From: Streptomyces mashuensis
GTDB taxonomy: Bacteria > Actinomycetota > Actinomycetes > Streptomycetales > Streptomycetaceae
Reading direction: 5' to 3'
Assembly (NCBI RefSeq): GCF_014654785.1
Contig: NZ_BNBD01000004.1
Location: forward strand, 1-64,000
Length of the DNA stretch: 64,000 bases
Of the stretch, positions 39,346-48,477 are shown piece after piece. Made by a program: the position numbers and the translations under genes. The notes under the pieces are model-generated. The model was given only the letters and a program-made list of their open reading frames with translations. It ran no database searches and was not told where the DNA came from. The number at the start of each line of letters is the position of its first letter. Position 1 is the stretch's first letter.

Positions 39346-42309
39346 ATGGCCACGCCACCCCCCTTACCCCCCATCCCGGCGACGCCCCCTCCAGCTCCCG
39401 CACCAGCTCCCGCTCCGCCCCCCGCCCGGTTCGACGAACGGTCGATGGTCGCCGGCACCACCCTGCGCTTCGTCCTCCTGATGGTCCTGCTGCTGGTCAG
39501 CTGCGGGCACGTCCTGGACCGGATCGCCCGGAACGCCGTGCTCCCCAAGGGCATGGGCACCTACGGCTGCCTGTTCGCCGCCGGCGCCGACCCGTACCAC
39601 GACGCCGGCGTCGAGCTGCTGTTCACCGTGAGCGCCCAGGCCAAGGCGTTCGACGCCTGCATGGCCCGTTACGACCCGAGCCTGCCCTGGTGGGTGGCGA
39701 TCGCCTGGCCGGCGATGCTGCTGGCCGTCGCGGCCGTCCTCTTCCGGCTCACACCCCGCTGGAAGACGCGGCGGAGCCGCGTCGTGCCGCTGGAGAAGGC
39801 CGACGCCGACCACGGCATCGCCCGTACGCTCGCCGCGCTGTCGGCCACCGCCGGGCTGCCCCGCCCGCCCCGCGTCGTCGTCGACCCCGCGGCGGCGTCC
39901 ACCGGAGCCGTCGTCTTCGGCAGCAACCGCCGCCCCGTCGTGTGCCTGCACGGCGGCCTGCTCACCCGCCGGCACACCGACCCCGCCGGCTTCCGCGCCG
40001 TCCTGCTGCACGAACTCGCCCACATCCGCAACAAGGACGTCACCCTCACCCACGCCACCATCGCCCTCTGGCGGGCCTTCGTGGCCGTGGTGCTCCTGCC
40101 CGGCGCCGTGTACGGCGTCCACGGCGTCCTCAACCAGCGCAAGCTGTCCCAGCCCCTCGAACTCCCGTCCGTGACGCGCAACCTGGAGCTGCTCGCGCTC
40201 CTCGTCGCCCTCGTCTACCTCGCCCGCTCCGACGTGCTGCGCAGCCGCGAGATCCACGCCGACCGGGCCGCCCTCCGCTGGGGTGCCGACCGCAGCGGAT
40301 GGGCCTTCCCCGCCGTCGCCGCCACCGCCCCGCCGCGCGGTGCCGTCCGGCGGGCCCTCGCCTCCTTCGCCGAGCAGTGGCGCACGCACCCCCGGTGGGA
40401 GGTGCGCCGGGAGTCCCTCGACGACCCGGCCGTGCTGTTCGGCCTCCGCCCCCTGCCCCTGCTCGTCACGGGGGCCGCCGCCACGCTCATCGGCTCCCTC
40501 CTGAACGAGACGACGTCGCTGCTGGCGAACAGCCGGTCGTGGGACGTGGCCAAGGCGCTGGCTACCGCTGCGCTCGTCACCGGCGTGGTCGGCGTCGCCG
40601 TGTGGCGCGCCGTCGCCCACGCACTGCTCACGGGCCGCCGCGTCCCCTCCGGCGTCCGCGCCGGGCTGTGGCTCGGCACCGGCATGGCCCTGGGCGAGCT
40701 GCTGGTGGACGACCTCACGCTGTCCCGCTGGCTGCCCGACCGGCCCGCGCCGCTCCTCCTCATGGTGGTCGCCGGCACGGCGCTGGTCTGGTGGACCGCG
40801 CAGTGCGCCCGCCTGTGGGCCGGCGCCTGGCGGGGCCGGTCGGTCCTGCCGCCGATGCTGCTGTGCCTCGCGGGCCTGTGCCTGCTCCTCGCCGCCTGGT
40901 ACGCGTGGTGGCGGGAGAGCGGCGTCTTCTACGCGATGGGGCAGCCGCTCGACTTCCCCGCCGCGGCCGAGGCGCACGGCAGGTTCACCGTGCCCGAGGG
41001 CTTCCGCTCCTGGTACGGGACGCTGCTCGTGAACCTGCTGGCCGAGAGCCACCGCCCTCTCTCGCTTCCCGCGCTCGCGGCCCTGTCGCTCGTACCGCTC
41101 CTGGCCCGGCTGATCCGCCCCGGCACGGGTACGCCGCCATGGGTGCGGCGGGCCACCGGGGGCGGTGACGTGCCGGGGTGGCCGCCCGGGCCGCGGCCCC
41201 CGCGGGTGCGCGTCCTGCTCCAGTCGGCGCTGCTCGGCGTCGCGGCGGGCGCCGCCGCGTTCGTCGGGGTGGCGGCGGCCCTGCACGCCCGGCTCGTCTC
41301 GGGCCGGCTGCCGACCGCGGACCACGCGGTGACGTACTACGGGTGGGTGGTGCTGACGGTGGCGCTGGCGCAGACGGCGGCCGCCGCCGTCGCCGCGAGC
41401 CGGTCGTCCGGCCACCACCGGCTGCCGGCGGCGCTGGCCGCGGCCGTGGTCGCGGCGCCGGTGACCTTCGCGGGATTGGCCCTGTCCGACTCCGTCTCGG
41501 GGTGCGTCCGGCCGCTGGCCGCCCTCGGCCAGGCGTGCCGCCCCGGCGTCGCGGGCCCCTCCTGGTCGATGCTGCCGTACCTGCTGGGGCCGTCGCTGGT
41601 GCTCGGCGCGGGGGGTGCGCTGTTCGCGGCGGCGGCGGTGTCGGGGGCGGGCGCGGTGCGGCAGTGGAGGCGTACGGGGACCCGTACGGCGGCGGGACGT
41701 GCCGTACCGCCGCGGCCGGCAGCTCCGCCCGGGGAGTGGCAGCCGGGCGGGGCGTCGTCCGCCGGTCGCCTCGTCGTCGCCGCCGTGTGCGCGGCGGCCC
41801 TGGCCGTGAGCGTGCTGGCGACGGTGCCGCGGCTGGGTGACGGGCGGGACGCGAAGGCATCGGTTGCTTCCTCCCGCCCCGCCGCCGGCCCGCCACCGCC
41901 CCGTTCGCCGCTGGTCCGGCGGATCCAGGTGCTCGCCTGGTACGGCCACGGCGGCCAGGACCTGCTCGATCGCTCGGCCAAGGTCTCCCTCGCCTACGTC
42001 CGGCTCCTGAAGGACGCCGGCGGGGAGATCGACAACGACCGCGTCCGCCCCCACTGCACCGCCCTGTCGGGCGTCGCGCGGGACTCCGCGGCGTTCTTCC
42101 GCGTACCGGACGCGCAGGCCCAGGAGCAGTGGGAGAAGTACATCGCCCAGCTGGCGGCGGCGGGCCGGCTGTGCAAGGAGTCCACGGACCGGTCGGACGG
42201 CGACCTGCTCGTACAGTCGGTCGACTCGACGGTGAGGGCCGCCGGCTTCCTCCTGCGGGCGACGGCGAGGGTGAAGGAGGTGGCGAGGGTCGGCGAACCC
42301 TTCACCTGA
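39346..42309 (+). CDS. large membrane protein with M48 peptidase domain
   Basis: 987 aa. Pro-rich start, TM helices at 38-55 and 115-135, then an M48-type protease domain with HELAH (222-226) and the downstream zinc ligand in REIHADRAALRW (~302). More than ten further membrane helices follow, so this is a multidomain membrane protease far longer than HtpX-type enzymes (~300 aa). A soluble C-terminal domain (~880-987) ends the protein. Probable role: proteolysis at the membrane; substrate unknown. Confidence 0.8.
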   Translation: MATPPPLPPIPATPPPAPAPAPAPPPARFDERSMVAGTTLRFVLLMVLLLVSCGHVLDRIARNAVLPKGMGTYGCLFAAGADPYHDAGVELLFTVSAQAKAFDACMARYDPSLPWWVAIAWPAMLLAVAAVLFRLTPRWKTRRSRVVPLEKADADHGIARTLAALSATAGLPRPPRVVVDPAAASTGAVVFGSNRRPVVCLHGGLLTRRHTDPAGFRAVLLHELAHIRNKDVTLTHATIALWRAFVAVVLLPGAVYGVHGVLNQRKLSQPLELPSVTRNLELLALLVALVYLARSDVLRSREIHADRAALRWGADRSGWAFPAVAATAPPRGAVRRALASFAEQWRTHPRWEVRRESLDDPAVLFGLRPLPLLVTGAAATLIGSLLNETTSLLANSRSWDVAKALATAALVTGVVGVAVWRAVAHALLTGRRVPSGVRAGLWLGTGMALGELLVDDLTLSRWLPDRPAPLLLMVVAGTALVWWTAQCARLWAGAWRGRSVLPPMLLCLAGLCLLLAAWYAWWRESGVFYAMGQPLDFPAAAEAHGRFTVPEGFRSWYGTLLVNLLAESHRPLSLPALAALSLVPLLARLIRPGTGTPPWVRRATGGGDVPGWPPGPRPPRVRVLLQSALLGVAAGAAAFVGVAAALHARLVSGRLPTADHAVTYYGWVVLTVALAQTAAAAVAASRSSGHHRLPAALAAAVVAAPVTFAGLALSDSVSGCVRPLAALGQACRPGVAGPSWSMLPYLLGPSLVLGAGGALFAAAAVSGAGAVRQWRRTGTRTAAGRAVPPRPAAPPGEWQPGGASSAGRLVVAAVCAAALAVSVLATVPRLGDGRDAKASVASSRPAAGPPPPRSPLVRRIQVLAWYGHGGQDLLDRSAKVSLAYVRLLKDAGGEIDNDRVRPHCTALSGVARDSAAFFRVPDAQAQEQWEKYIAQLAAAGRLCKESTDRSDGDLLVQSVDSTVRAAGFLLRATARVKEVARVGEPFT

Positions 42310-42354
42310 CAGCCGCGACATGCGCCCCGCCCGCCCCCGGGGCGGGATCGGGGC

Positions 42355-42948
42355 ATGGAACGTGCCCGACGCGCCCTCCGCCTGGCCCAGGACGACGAGG
42401 CCGACGCGTTGCTCTCGCGCAGCCCGCTGGCCGCCCTCGTCGGGATGCTGCTGGACCAGCAGATCCCCATGGAGTGGGCCTTCACCGGCCCGTGCACGAT
42501 CGCCCGCCGCATGGGCGGCGACGACCTGGACGCGCGGGCCGTCGCCGCGTACGACCCCGAGGCGTTCGCGGCGCTGCTGTCGGAGAAGCCGGCCGTGCAC
42601 CGCTACCCGGGGTCGATGGCCGGCCGGGTGCAGCAGCTGTGCCGGCACCTCGTGGAGCACTACGACGGTGACGCCGAGGCCGTCTGGCGGGACGCCGGCA
42701 GCGGCGCCGAGCTGCTGCGGCGGCTCCAGGACCTGCCCGGGTTCGGGAAGCAGAAGGCGCAGATCTTCCTGGCGCTGCTGGGCAAGCAGTTCGGGGTGCG
42801 GCCCGCGGGCTGGCGCGAGGCGGCCGGGGCGTACGGCGAGGAGGGCTCGTACCGCTCCGTCGCCGACATCACCGGGCCCGAGTCGCTGGAGAAGGTCCGC
42901 GCCTACAAGAAGGAGATGAAACGAGCCGCCAAGAAGGCCACCGGATGA
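42355..42948 (+). CDS. HhH-GPD-type DNA glycosylase-like protein
   Basis: 197 aa. Helix-hairpin-helix segment LQDLPGFGKQKAQIFLALLG (~124-143) and an upstream VGMLLDQQIPMEWAF helix as in HhH-GPD base-excision proteins. The canonical catalytic Asp after the HhH is not clear, so activity is uncertain. Conserved in Streptomyces from what I recall. Confidence 0.75.
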   Translation: MERARRALRLAQDDEADALLSRSPLAALVGMLLDQQIPMEWAFTGPCTIARRMGGDDLDARAVAAYDPEAFAALLSEKPAVHRYPGSMAGRVQQLCRHLVEHYDGDAEAVWRDAGSGAELLRRLQDLPGFGKQKAQIFLALLGKQFGVRPAGWREAAGAYGEEGSYRSVADITGPESLEKVRAYKKEMKRAAKKATG

Positions 42949-43034
42949 GCGGGTGATGCCACGCATCGGCACGCGAACGCCTTCGTCGGCGCGTCGCAGA
43001 GCCGTCGGCTCCGTGCGCGGCAAGACTGTGCGCC

Positions 43035-43244
43035 ATGAGTCCCCTTGGTGTGAAAGCGTTTCTCGAAGGCGGCCCCGACGATCTGCCCGAGCGGGTCGTA
43101 CCGATCACGCCGCCCGGTATCGAGCTGAAGATCCGGCACCGGGGCGGGTACGAGCACTTCAAGGTCACGCCCCGGCACCAGGACACCGCCGAGGGCCGGC
43201 TGCCCGTCTTCGAGTGGTGCGAGCGGACCGAGATCGCCGAGTAG
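43035..43244 (+). CDS. small DUF5988-like protein
   Basis: 69 aa: VKAFLEGGPDDLPERV, IRHRGGYEHF and VFEWCERTEIAE match the pattern of short actinobacterial proteins I associate with DUF5988. Function unknown. Convergent with the HerA-like gene, 27 bp apart. Confidence 0.6.
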   Translation: MSPLGVKAFLEGGPDDLPERVVPITPPGIELKIRHRGGYEHFKVTPRHQDTAEGRLPVFEWCERTEIAE

Positions 43245-43271
43245 CCGGGCCGGGGAGGCAGGGGCGGGCGC

Positions 43272-44855
43272 TCAGCGGCGGCGGCGTGCCGTGCCGAAGA
43301 TCGAGCGGGTGATCTCCCGGCCCAGCTGGGTGCCCACGGAGCGGGCGAGCGACGTGAAGACGCCGCTGGAGACCACCTGTTCGAGCAGCGACGGCTCCTC
43401 CTTGCCCTTGGGCGGGGGCGAGGCCGGTGCCGGCGCCGGTGCCTCTTCCTTCGCCCCGCCCCCACCCCCGGTCAGCTTCTCGTACGCCGATTCCCTGTCC
43501 ACAGCCTGTGCGTAACGCTCGTACAGCGGCGATTCCCGGACCGCGCGGTCCAGTGCCTGCGGGTCGGCCGGCCCCATCAGCGAGCGCGGCGCGCGCAGCC
43601 GCGTCAGCGCCACCGGCGTGGGTGCGCCGCGCTCGCTCAGCACCGTGATCGCCGCCTCGCCCGTGCCCAGGCTCGTGAGCGCCTCCTCCAGGTCGTACGC
43701 GGAGACGGGGAACGTCTTCACCGTGGCCTTGAGCGCCTTCGCGTCGTCCGGCGTGAAGGCGCGCAGCGCGTGCTGCACCCGGTTGCCGAGCTGGCCGAGC
43801 ACGTCGGCCGGCACGTCCTTCGGCGTCTGGGTGACGAAGAAGACGCCCACGCCCTTGGAACGGATCAGCCGCACCGTCTGCGCCACCGACTCCAGGAACG
43901 CCTTGGACGCGTCGCGGAACAGCAGGTGCGCCTCGTCGAAGAAGAACACCAGCTTCGGCTTCGAGACGTCCCCGACCTCCGGGAGGCTGTGGAAGAGGTC
44001 GGCGAGCAGCCACATCAGGAAGGTGGAGAACAGTTTCGGCCGGTCCTGCACGGCGGGCAGCTCCAGGACGGAGACCAGGCCGCGGCCGTCGGGCGCGGTG
44101 CGCAGCAGCTCGCCGCTGTCGAAGGCGGGCTCGCCGAAGAACGGGCCCGCGCCCTCCTGCTCGAAGACGGTGAGCGCGCGCAGGATGACGCCGGCGGTCT
44201 GCGCGGACAGACCGCCGACCGTGCGCAGTTCCTCCCGGCCGGCGTCGGAGGTGAGGAAGGCGGTGACGGCCCGCAGGTCCTTCAGGTCGGTCAGCTCCAG
44301 GCCCTTCGCGTCCGCGTAGTGGAAGACCAGCCCGAGCGACTGCTCCTGCGTGGCGTTGAGGCCCAGCACCTTCGCGAGCAGCAGCGGCCCGAAGTCGGTG
44401 ACGGTCGCGCGCAGCGGGATGCCGGTGCCGAGCCCGCCGAGGGCGTAGAACTCGGCGGGGCAGCCGGCCGGGGACCAGTCCTGGCCGACTTCGGCGGCCC
44501 GCCGCCGCACCTGGTCGCTGTCCGTGCCCGGCACCGAGATACCCGAGACGTCGCCCTTGACGTCGGCGAGGAAGACGGGGACGCCCTGCGCGGACAGCTG
44601 CTCGGCGATCAGCTGGAGCGTCTTGGTCTTGCCGGTGCCGGTGGCGCCCGCGACGAGACCGTGCCGGTTGAGCATGGCCAGCGGCACGCGCACCGGCGCC
44701 ACCGGCAGGCACGCGCCGTCCCAGAGGAGCGCGCCCAGGTCGAGGACGGGGCCCCCGAAGGCGTAACTCTCCGCGATCTTCCCGGCCGGGCCGGGCAGGC
44801 CGGACAGCGCGGGATCCGGGCCCGGCGGAGGGGAACTGTCGTGCTGCGGTCCCAT
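43272..44855 (-). CDS. HerA-like ATPase (DUF853)
   Basis: 527 aa. Walker A GATGTGKTKT (~70-79), Walker B KLVFFFDEAHLLF (~301-313), and a sensor region VFFVTQTPKDVP. A Gly/Ala/Pro linker (~455-485) separates a short C-terminal helix. This DUF853 family is related to the HerA/FtsK translocases; role in DNA processing or repair is inferred from the fold. Divergent from the 98-aa gene. Confidence 0.85.
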   Translation of the reverse strand: MGPQHDSSPPPGPDPALSGLPGPAGKIAESYAFGGPVLDLGALLWDGACLPVAPVRVPLAMLNRHGLVAGATGTGKTKTLQLIAEQLSAQGVPVFLADVKGDVSGISVPGTDSDQVRRRAAEVGQDWSPAGCPAEFYALGGLGTGIPLRATVTDFGPLLLAKVLGLNATQEQSLGLVFHYADAKGLELTDLKDLRAVTAFLTSDAGREELRTVGGLSAQTAGVILRALTVFEQEGAGPFFGEPAFDSGELLRTAPDGRGLVSVLELPAVQDRPKLFSTFLMWLLADLFHSLPEVGDVSKPKLVFFFDEAHLLFRDASKAFLESVAQTVRLIRSKGVGVFFVTQTPKDVPADVLGQLGNRVQHALRAFTPDDAKALKATVKTFPVSAYDLEEALTSLGTGEAAITVLSERGAPTPVALTRLRAPRSLMGPADPQALDRAVRESPLYERYAQAVDRESAYEKLTGGGGGAKEEAPAPAPASPPPKGKEEPSLLEQVVSSGVFTSLARSVGTQLGREITRSIFGTARRRR

Positions 44856-44943
44856 GCATCACTCCCGGTATGCGGCTGATTGTCACCTTCGCACTCCCGC
44901 GCCGTGGCTGCGCTCGGAGCCACCGGCCCGGTAGGCTTTCCGT

Positions 44944-45240
44944 GTGATCTTCAAGCGCATCGGAAACGGGCGGCCGTACCCCGACCACGGCCGGGAAAGC
45001 ACCCGCCAGTGGGCGGATGTGGCCCCTCGCCCGGTACGCCTTGACCAGCTCGTCACCACCAAGCAGCAGCTCGACCTGGAGACGCTGCTCGCCGAGGACT
45101 CGACGTTCTACGGCGACCTGTTCGCGCACGTCGTGAAGTGGCAGGGCGACCTCTACCTGGAGGACGGCCTGCACCGGGCGGTGCGCGCCGCCCTCCAGCA
45201 GCGCCAGGTGCTGCACGCGCGCGTGCTCGAACTGGACTGA
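44944..45240 (+). CDS. conserved actinobacterial protein, VapB/ParB-like annotation
   Basis: 98 aa from GTG 44944. RPVRLDQLVTTKQQLDLETLLAEDSTFYGDLFAHVVKWQGDLYLEDGLHR is highly ordered and resembles the ParB-type fold in a family often auto-labelled as VapB. No toxin gene lies beside it, so that label is doubtful. Function unknown. Confidence 0.7.
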   Translation: MIFKRIGNGRPYPDHGRESTRQWADVAPRPVRLDQLVTTKQQLDLETLLAEDSTFYGDLFAHVVKWQGDLYLEDGLHRAVRAALQQRQVLHARVLELD

Positions 45241-45353
45241 CCTGTCGCCGGAGCACGGACTGACGTCCCGCGGTTGGCCCGATCGGGTAGGCGTCCGGGC
45301 AACCCATTGATCATCTAGTAGGCAGCGGGTCCGGCCCGCACTACGCTGCGCCC

Positions 45354-46034
45354 ATGAGCATGCTCACCCCTCCCGGCATGGGGGGCCGGTACCGCGTCAC
45401 GGGCCGCCGTTTCCCGCACACGCGCCGCGCCAGGAACCGCCGCAGGGTCGCGCTCGCCGCGGTCGCCTCGGCCGCGGCACTGGGCCTGGCCGGGTGGGGC
45501 ACGTACCAGCTCGTGGAGGTCTTCACCGGCGGACCGGAGCAGACCCGCACGGTGGCCGCGCACAGCGGCACGGACTGCAAGCCCGCCGCCCACGGCCGGC
45601 CGGGCGTCCGGCGGGACGGCCCACCGCCGCCCAAGCCGGGCGACATCACCGTCAACGTCTACAACGCGACGCCACGCGGCGGCCTCGCCAAGATCACGGC
45701 GGACGAGCTGGAACGCCGCGGCTTCCGCATCGGCAAGGTGGGCAACGCCCAGGAGGACTACGACAAGAAGGTCACCGCGACGGCGGTGCTGCTGGGCTCC
45801 CGCGAGGCGGTGGACGGCGCGCTGAAGGTGCTGGGCACGCAGCTGGGCGGCACGGAGGTCAAGAACGACGACCGGGAATCGCCGCAGGAGGTCGACCTGG
45901 TCCTCGGCGCGGCCTACAAGTCGCTCACCCCCAAGGAGGACGCCGACAAGGCCCTCGCCGCCCTGACGGAACCACCGAAACCGTCACCGCCGGCGTCACA
46001 GACGGCACCGTCGGCGTCGGCGACGGGGTGCTGA
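45354..46034 (+). CDS. LytR C-terminal-domain membrane protein
   Basis: 226 aa: basic N-terminus, one membrane helix (~31-48), then an extracytoplasmic LytR_C domain (VNVYNATPRGGLAKITADELERRGFRIGKVGNA..., about 100-190). Tail is Pro/Ser rich ending in Cys. Single-domain LytR_C proteins are cell-envelope proteins; enzymatic LCP domain is absent. Confidence 0.85.
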   Translation: MSMLTPPGMGGRYRVTGRRFPHTRRARNRRRVALAAVASAAALGLAGWGTYQLVEVFTGGPEQTRTVAAHSGTDCKPAAHGRPGVRRDGPPPPKPGDITVNVYNATPRGGLAKITADELERRGFRIGKVGNAQEDYDKKVTATAVLLGSREAVDGALKVLGTQLGGTEVKNDDRESPQEVDLVLGAAYKSLTPKEDADKALAALTEPPKPSPPASQTAPSASATGC

Positions 46035-46135
46035 CCGGCGGTCTGCCGAGGGGCCGGCCGGGCCGCTGACGGGCCTCGGCTCGGCCGAGCGGGTGGTTGT
46101 CCCCGCCATGAATGCACGTCGGTCGTTGGCCAGGC

Positions 46136-46480
46136 ATGATCCCGTACAGCAGACGAGCCGCGGCCGTCACCCTCACCACCGTGACGACCGGAATGGGACT
46201 CGGGCTCGCCACAGCCGCGCCCGCGTTCGCCGGAGGAGTCGGCGCCATCGCCAGTCCGGCACTGGACAACGCCTGCGCCACGGTCCACCACACGACGGAT
46301 GCGGTCGGACAGGCCGTGCAGACCCCCGGCCTGGGAAGCGGCGTGACCGAGGTGCCGATGAGCGTGCCCTTCCAGCACTGCGGCGGCGCCGACCTCCCCG
46401 ACCCGGTGGTGCTCTACCAGGTACTCAGCCGGACCCCGATGCTGGCACCGCTCGCGCCCCTCAGCACGGTGCTGCGCTGA
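46136..46480 (+). CDS. small secreted protein
   Basis: 114 aa from ATG 46136 (ATG 46112 is an alternative with no better site). Signal peptide IPYSRRAAAVTLTTVTTGMG...PAFA with cleavage after AFA. The mature ~85 residues contain two Cys (DNACATV and FQHCGG), possibly a disulfide, and no known domain. Confidence 0.6.
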   Translation: MIPYSRRAAAVTLTTVTTGMGLGLATAAPAFAGGVGAIASPALDNACATVHHTTDAVGQAVQTPGLGSGVTEVPMSVPFQHCGGADLPDPVVLYQVLSRTPMLAPLAPLSTVLR

Positions 46481-46567
46481 TCCTCCGCGGTCCCCCGCGA
46501 TCAGCCGCGATCGCCCGCGCGGGGTGATCGCACGTGTCGTGTTGACACCGTGATCGTTAGGGGCGGC

Positions 46568-46768
46568 ATGACCGATTTCGTCGTTTTCGCAGCTCTGCCC
46601 GCCGCCCGCACCGCCGCCGCGGCGCTCCCGGACCAGCACGAGGCCATCGCCCCGATCTTCGCCCTGATCGGTCTCTTCCTCTTCTGCTGCCTCCCCTTCG
46701 TCCACTATGCGATCTTCAGCGACCGCGCGGTGAAGGCCGACGTCACGCCGGTGGAGTGGGACCGGTGA
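46568..46768 (+). CDS. small single-pass membrane protein
   Basis: 66 aa from ATG 46568 after GGGGCGG. One membrane helix (IFALIGLFLFCCLPFVHYAIF, first 20 of its core at about 31-50) with a short basic/acidic tail. Its TGA overlaps the GTG of the S74-like gene (GTGA), so the pair is coupled. Function unknown. Confidence 0.6.
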   Translation: MTDFVVFAALPAARTAAAALPDQHEAIAPIFALIGLFLFCCLPFVHYAIFSDRAVKADVTPVEWDR

Positions 46769-47103
46769 AGCTCCTGCTCGCGCGGGCACGGAGCGCGACG
46801 GCCCTGGTCGCCCCCTCCGTTCCCCCCATGGAGGTGGCCGATGCACCCGTCAACGGTCACTGCGTACTGGAGAAGGTCGCCGCGCTGCCGGTCTCGGCCT
46901 GGCGCTACGCGTGGGAGCCCCCGCACGTGCGCCACCTGGGCCCCATGGCCCAGGACTTCAAGGCGGCGTTCGGCCTCGGGCGGACGGACAAGGCGATCGC
47001 CGTGGTCGACGCGTTCGGGGTTGCGCTGGTCGCCATCCAGGCATTGCACCGCCGGATCGAGGAGCTCGAACAGAAGCTCGACCGCGCCGATACGGCCGTA
47101 TGA
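46765..47103 (+). CDS. protein with S74-like intramolecular chaperone domain
   Basis: 112 aa. Residues 45-110 (SAWRYAWEPPHVRHLGPMAQ, then DFKAAFGLGRTDKAIAVVDAFGVALVAIQALHRRI) match the Peptidase_S74 C-terminal chaperone found at the end of phage tail fibres and some surface proteins, including the RHxGPMAQDF...FG pattern. There is no fibre domain here, only a ~40-residue lead. Coupled to the membrane peptide gene. Either a detached chaperone or a remnant. Confidence 0.7.
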   Translation: MKLLLARARSATALVAPSVPPMEVADAPVNGHCVLEKVAALPVSAWRYAWEPPHVRHLGPMAQDFKAAFGLGRTDKAIAVVDAFGVALVAIQALHRRIEELEQKLDRADTAV

Positions 47104-47110
47104 CGCGGCC

Positions 47111-47139
47111 GGCCCTCCGGCCAGGGGTGCCGGAGGGCC
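47111..47139. terminator. bidirectional terminator hairpin
   Basis: GGCCCTCCGG / CCGGAGGGCC, 10-bp stem with a 9-nt loop, between two convergent genes (stops at 47,103 and 47,171). Confidence 0.65.
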
Positions 47140-47170
47140 GTAGGCGCGGAGGCGCTTCGGTCGCGGGGGC

Positions 47171-47806
47171 TCAGCCCGCCGTGCCGTACATCCGGTCGCC
47201 GGCGTCGCCGAGGCCCGGGACGATGTAGCCGTGCTCGTTCAGGCGCTCGTCGACGGAGGCCGTGACGACGGTGACCGGGGCGCCCGCGAGCTCCCGCTCC
47301 ATGACCTCGACGCCCTCGGGCGCGGCCAGCAGGCACAGCGCCGTGACGTCGTCGGCGCCGCGGTCGATCAGCTCGCGGATCGCCGCGACGAGCGTGCCGC
47401 CGGTCGCGAGCATCGGGTCGAGGACGTAGACCTGGCGGCCCGAGAGGTCGTCGGGCATCCGGGTGGCGTACGTCTCCGCCTTGAGCGTCTCCTCGTTGCG
47501 GATCATGCCCAGGAAGCCGACCTCGGCGGTCGGCAGCAGCCGGACCATGCCGTCGAGCATGCCGAGGCCCGCCCGGAGGATCGGCACGACCAGCGGCCGC
47601 GGGTGCGACAGCCGGACGCCGGTGGTCGCGGTGACCGGGGACTCGATGCTGACCTGCTCGGTACGCACGTCGCGCGTGGCCTCGTAGGCGAGCAGGGTGA
47701 CCAGCTCGTCGGCGAGGCGCCGGAAGGTGGGGGAATCGGTGCGCTTGTCGCGCAGGGTGGTGAGCTTGTGCGCCACCAGGGGGTGGTCGACGACGTGGAT
47801 CCGCAT
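47171..47806 (-). CDS. upp: uracil phosphoribosyltransferase
   Basis: 211 aa, full-length Upp. PRPP-binding loop [17 protein letters not shown] (~128-144), flexible loop [18 protein letters not shown], and C-terminal uracil-binding [16 protein letters not shown]. Converts uracil plus PRPP to UMP in salvage. Start ATG 47806. Confidence 0.95.
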   Translation of the reverse strand: MRIHVVDHPLVAHKLTTLRDKRTDSPTFRRLADELVTLLAYEATRDVRTEQVSIESPVTATTGVRLSHPRPLVVPILRAGLGMLDGMVRLLPTAEVGFLGMIRNEETLKAETYATRMPDDLSGRQVYVLDPMLATGGTLVAAIRELIDRGADDVTALCLLAAPEGVEVMERELAGAPVTVVTASVDERLNEHGYIVPGLGDAGDRMYGTAG

Positions 47807-47960
47807 GCATCGACATTAACCGAGCTTTACGGGCCCCGGCCCCGCCGGGCGTCCGCCGTACGCGTCGCAGGTCTGGCATCAGGCCACCGGTCGGAGGGAA
47901 AGTCGGAGGGGAAGCCGGAAAGAAGAACCTCGAGAACCCCGGCACGAGGTGGTGCTGCCC

Positions 47961-48314
47961 ATGGCCGGCCCCGAACAGGAACCCCCCAAGCCCGCCGAAC
48001 AGACGCCGGTGGGGCCCCGGAGGACGCGCGCGGCCCGTGAGGAACCACGACGGGCCCGGCCGTCCCCGTCCCCGTCCCCGTCCCCGTCCCACGGCGGGGC
48101 GATATCCGCGGCGTCCGCGGCGTCCGGTGCGGCGAGCCCGGAAAACACGCAGAACACGGAGACCACGGAAAGCACCGAGGACCGCAGGCGGCGCCGCGCG
48201 CAGTTCCTCCGGGAACTGAACGAGGCGCGCGAGCTGCGGGACCGGGTCCAGCCGCGGCGCGCCCGGGCGGCGCGGATGCGTCAGCAGATGCGGATGCGGA
48301 CTTTCCGGTGGTGA
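47961..48314 (+). CDS. small basic low-complexity protein
   Basis: 117 aa from ATG 47961 (GAGGTGG upstream). Pro/Arg/Ser rich with a PSPSPSPSPS stretch encoded by repeats of CCCCGT (48,057-48,095), and an Arg-rich helical C-terminus (RAQFLRELNEARELRDRV...RMRQQMRMRTFRW). Function unknown; coding status is fair given conserved-looking C-terminal helix. Confidence 0.5.
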   Translation: MAGPEQEPPKPAEQTPVGPRRTRAAREEPRRARPSPSPSPSPSHGGAISAASAASGAASPENTQNTETTESTEDRRRRRAQFLRELNEARELRDRVQPRRARAARMRQQMRMRTFRW

Positions 48315-48477
48315 GCCGTGGCGGGCCCGGAGCCCCACGTGAGCGACATCTCTTCGGACTGCTGCACGACGCAGCGCGGAAGACCTCTCGCGACGGCCGG
48401 GTTTCTGCCACGATTCCCAGTGGGCGGGATGGCCCCCGTCCGACCCGGCACCGCCTATGACCAGTGGGAGAGTCACG

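Noticed and set aside
39364..43023. 1219-codon open frame on the minus strand
   Set aside because: It lies opposite the M48 and HhH-GPD genes, is extremely Arg/Gly/Pro rich and is a typical mirror frame of high-GC coding DNA.
44944..45240. VapB antitoxin of a toxin-antitoxin system
   Set aside because: No PIN-domain or other toxin gene is adjacent; the resemblance is only to an automatic family label.
48057..48095. CCCCGT hexanucleotide repeats as a CRISPR or iteron
   Set aside because: Simple repeat coding for Pro-Ser; no spacers of constant length. No CRISPR array is seen anywhere in the window.
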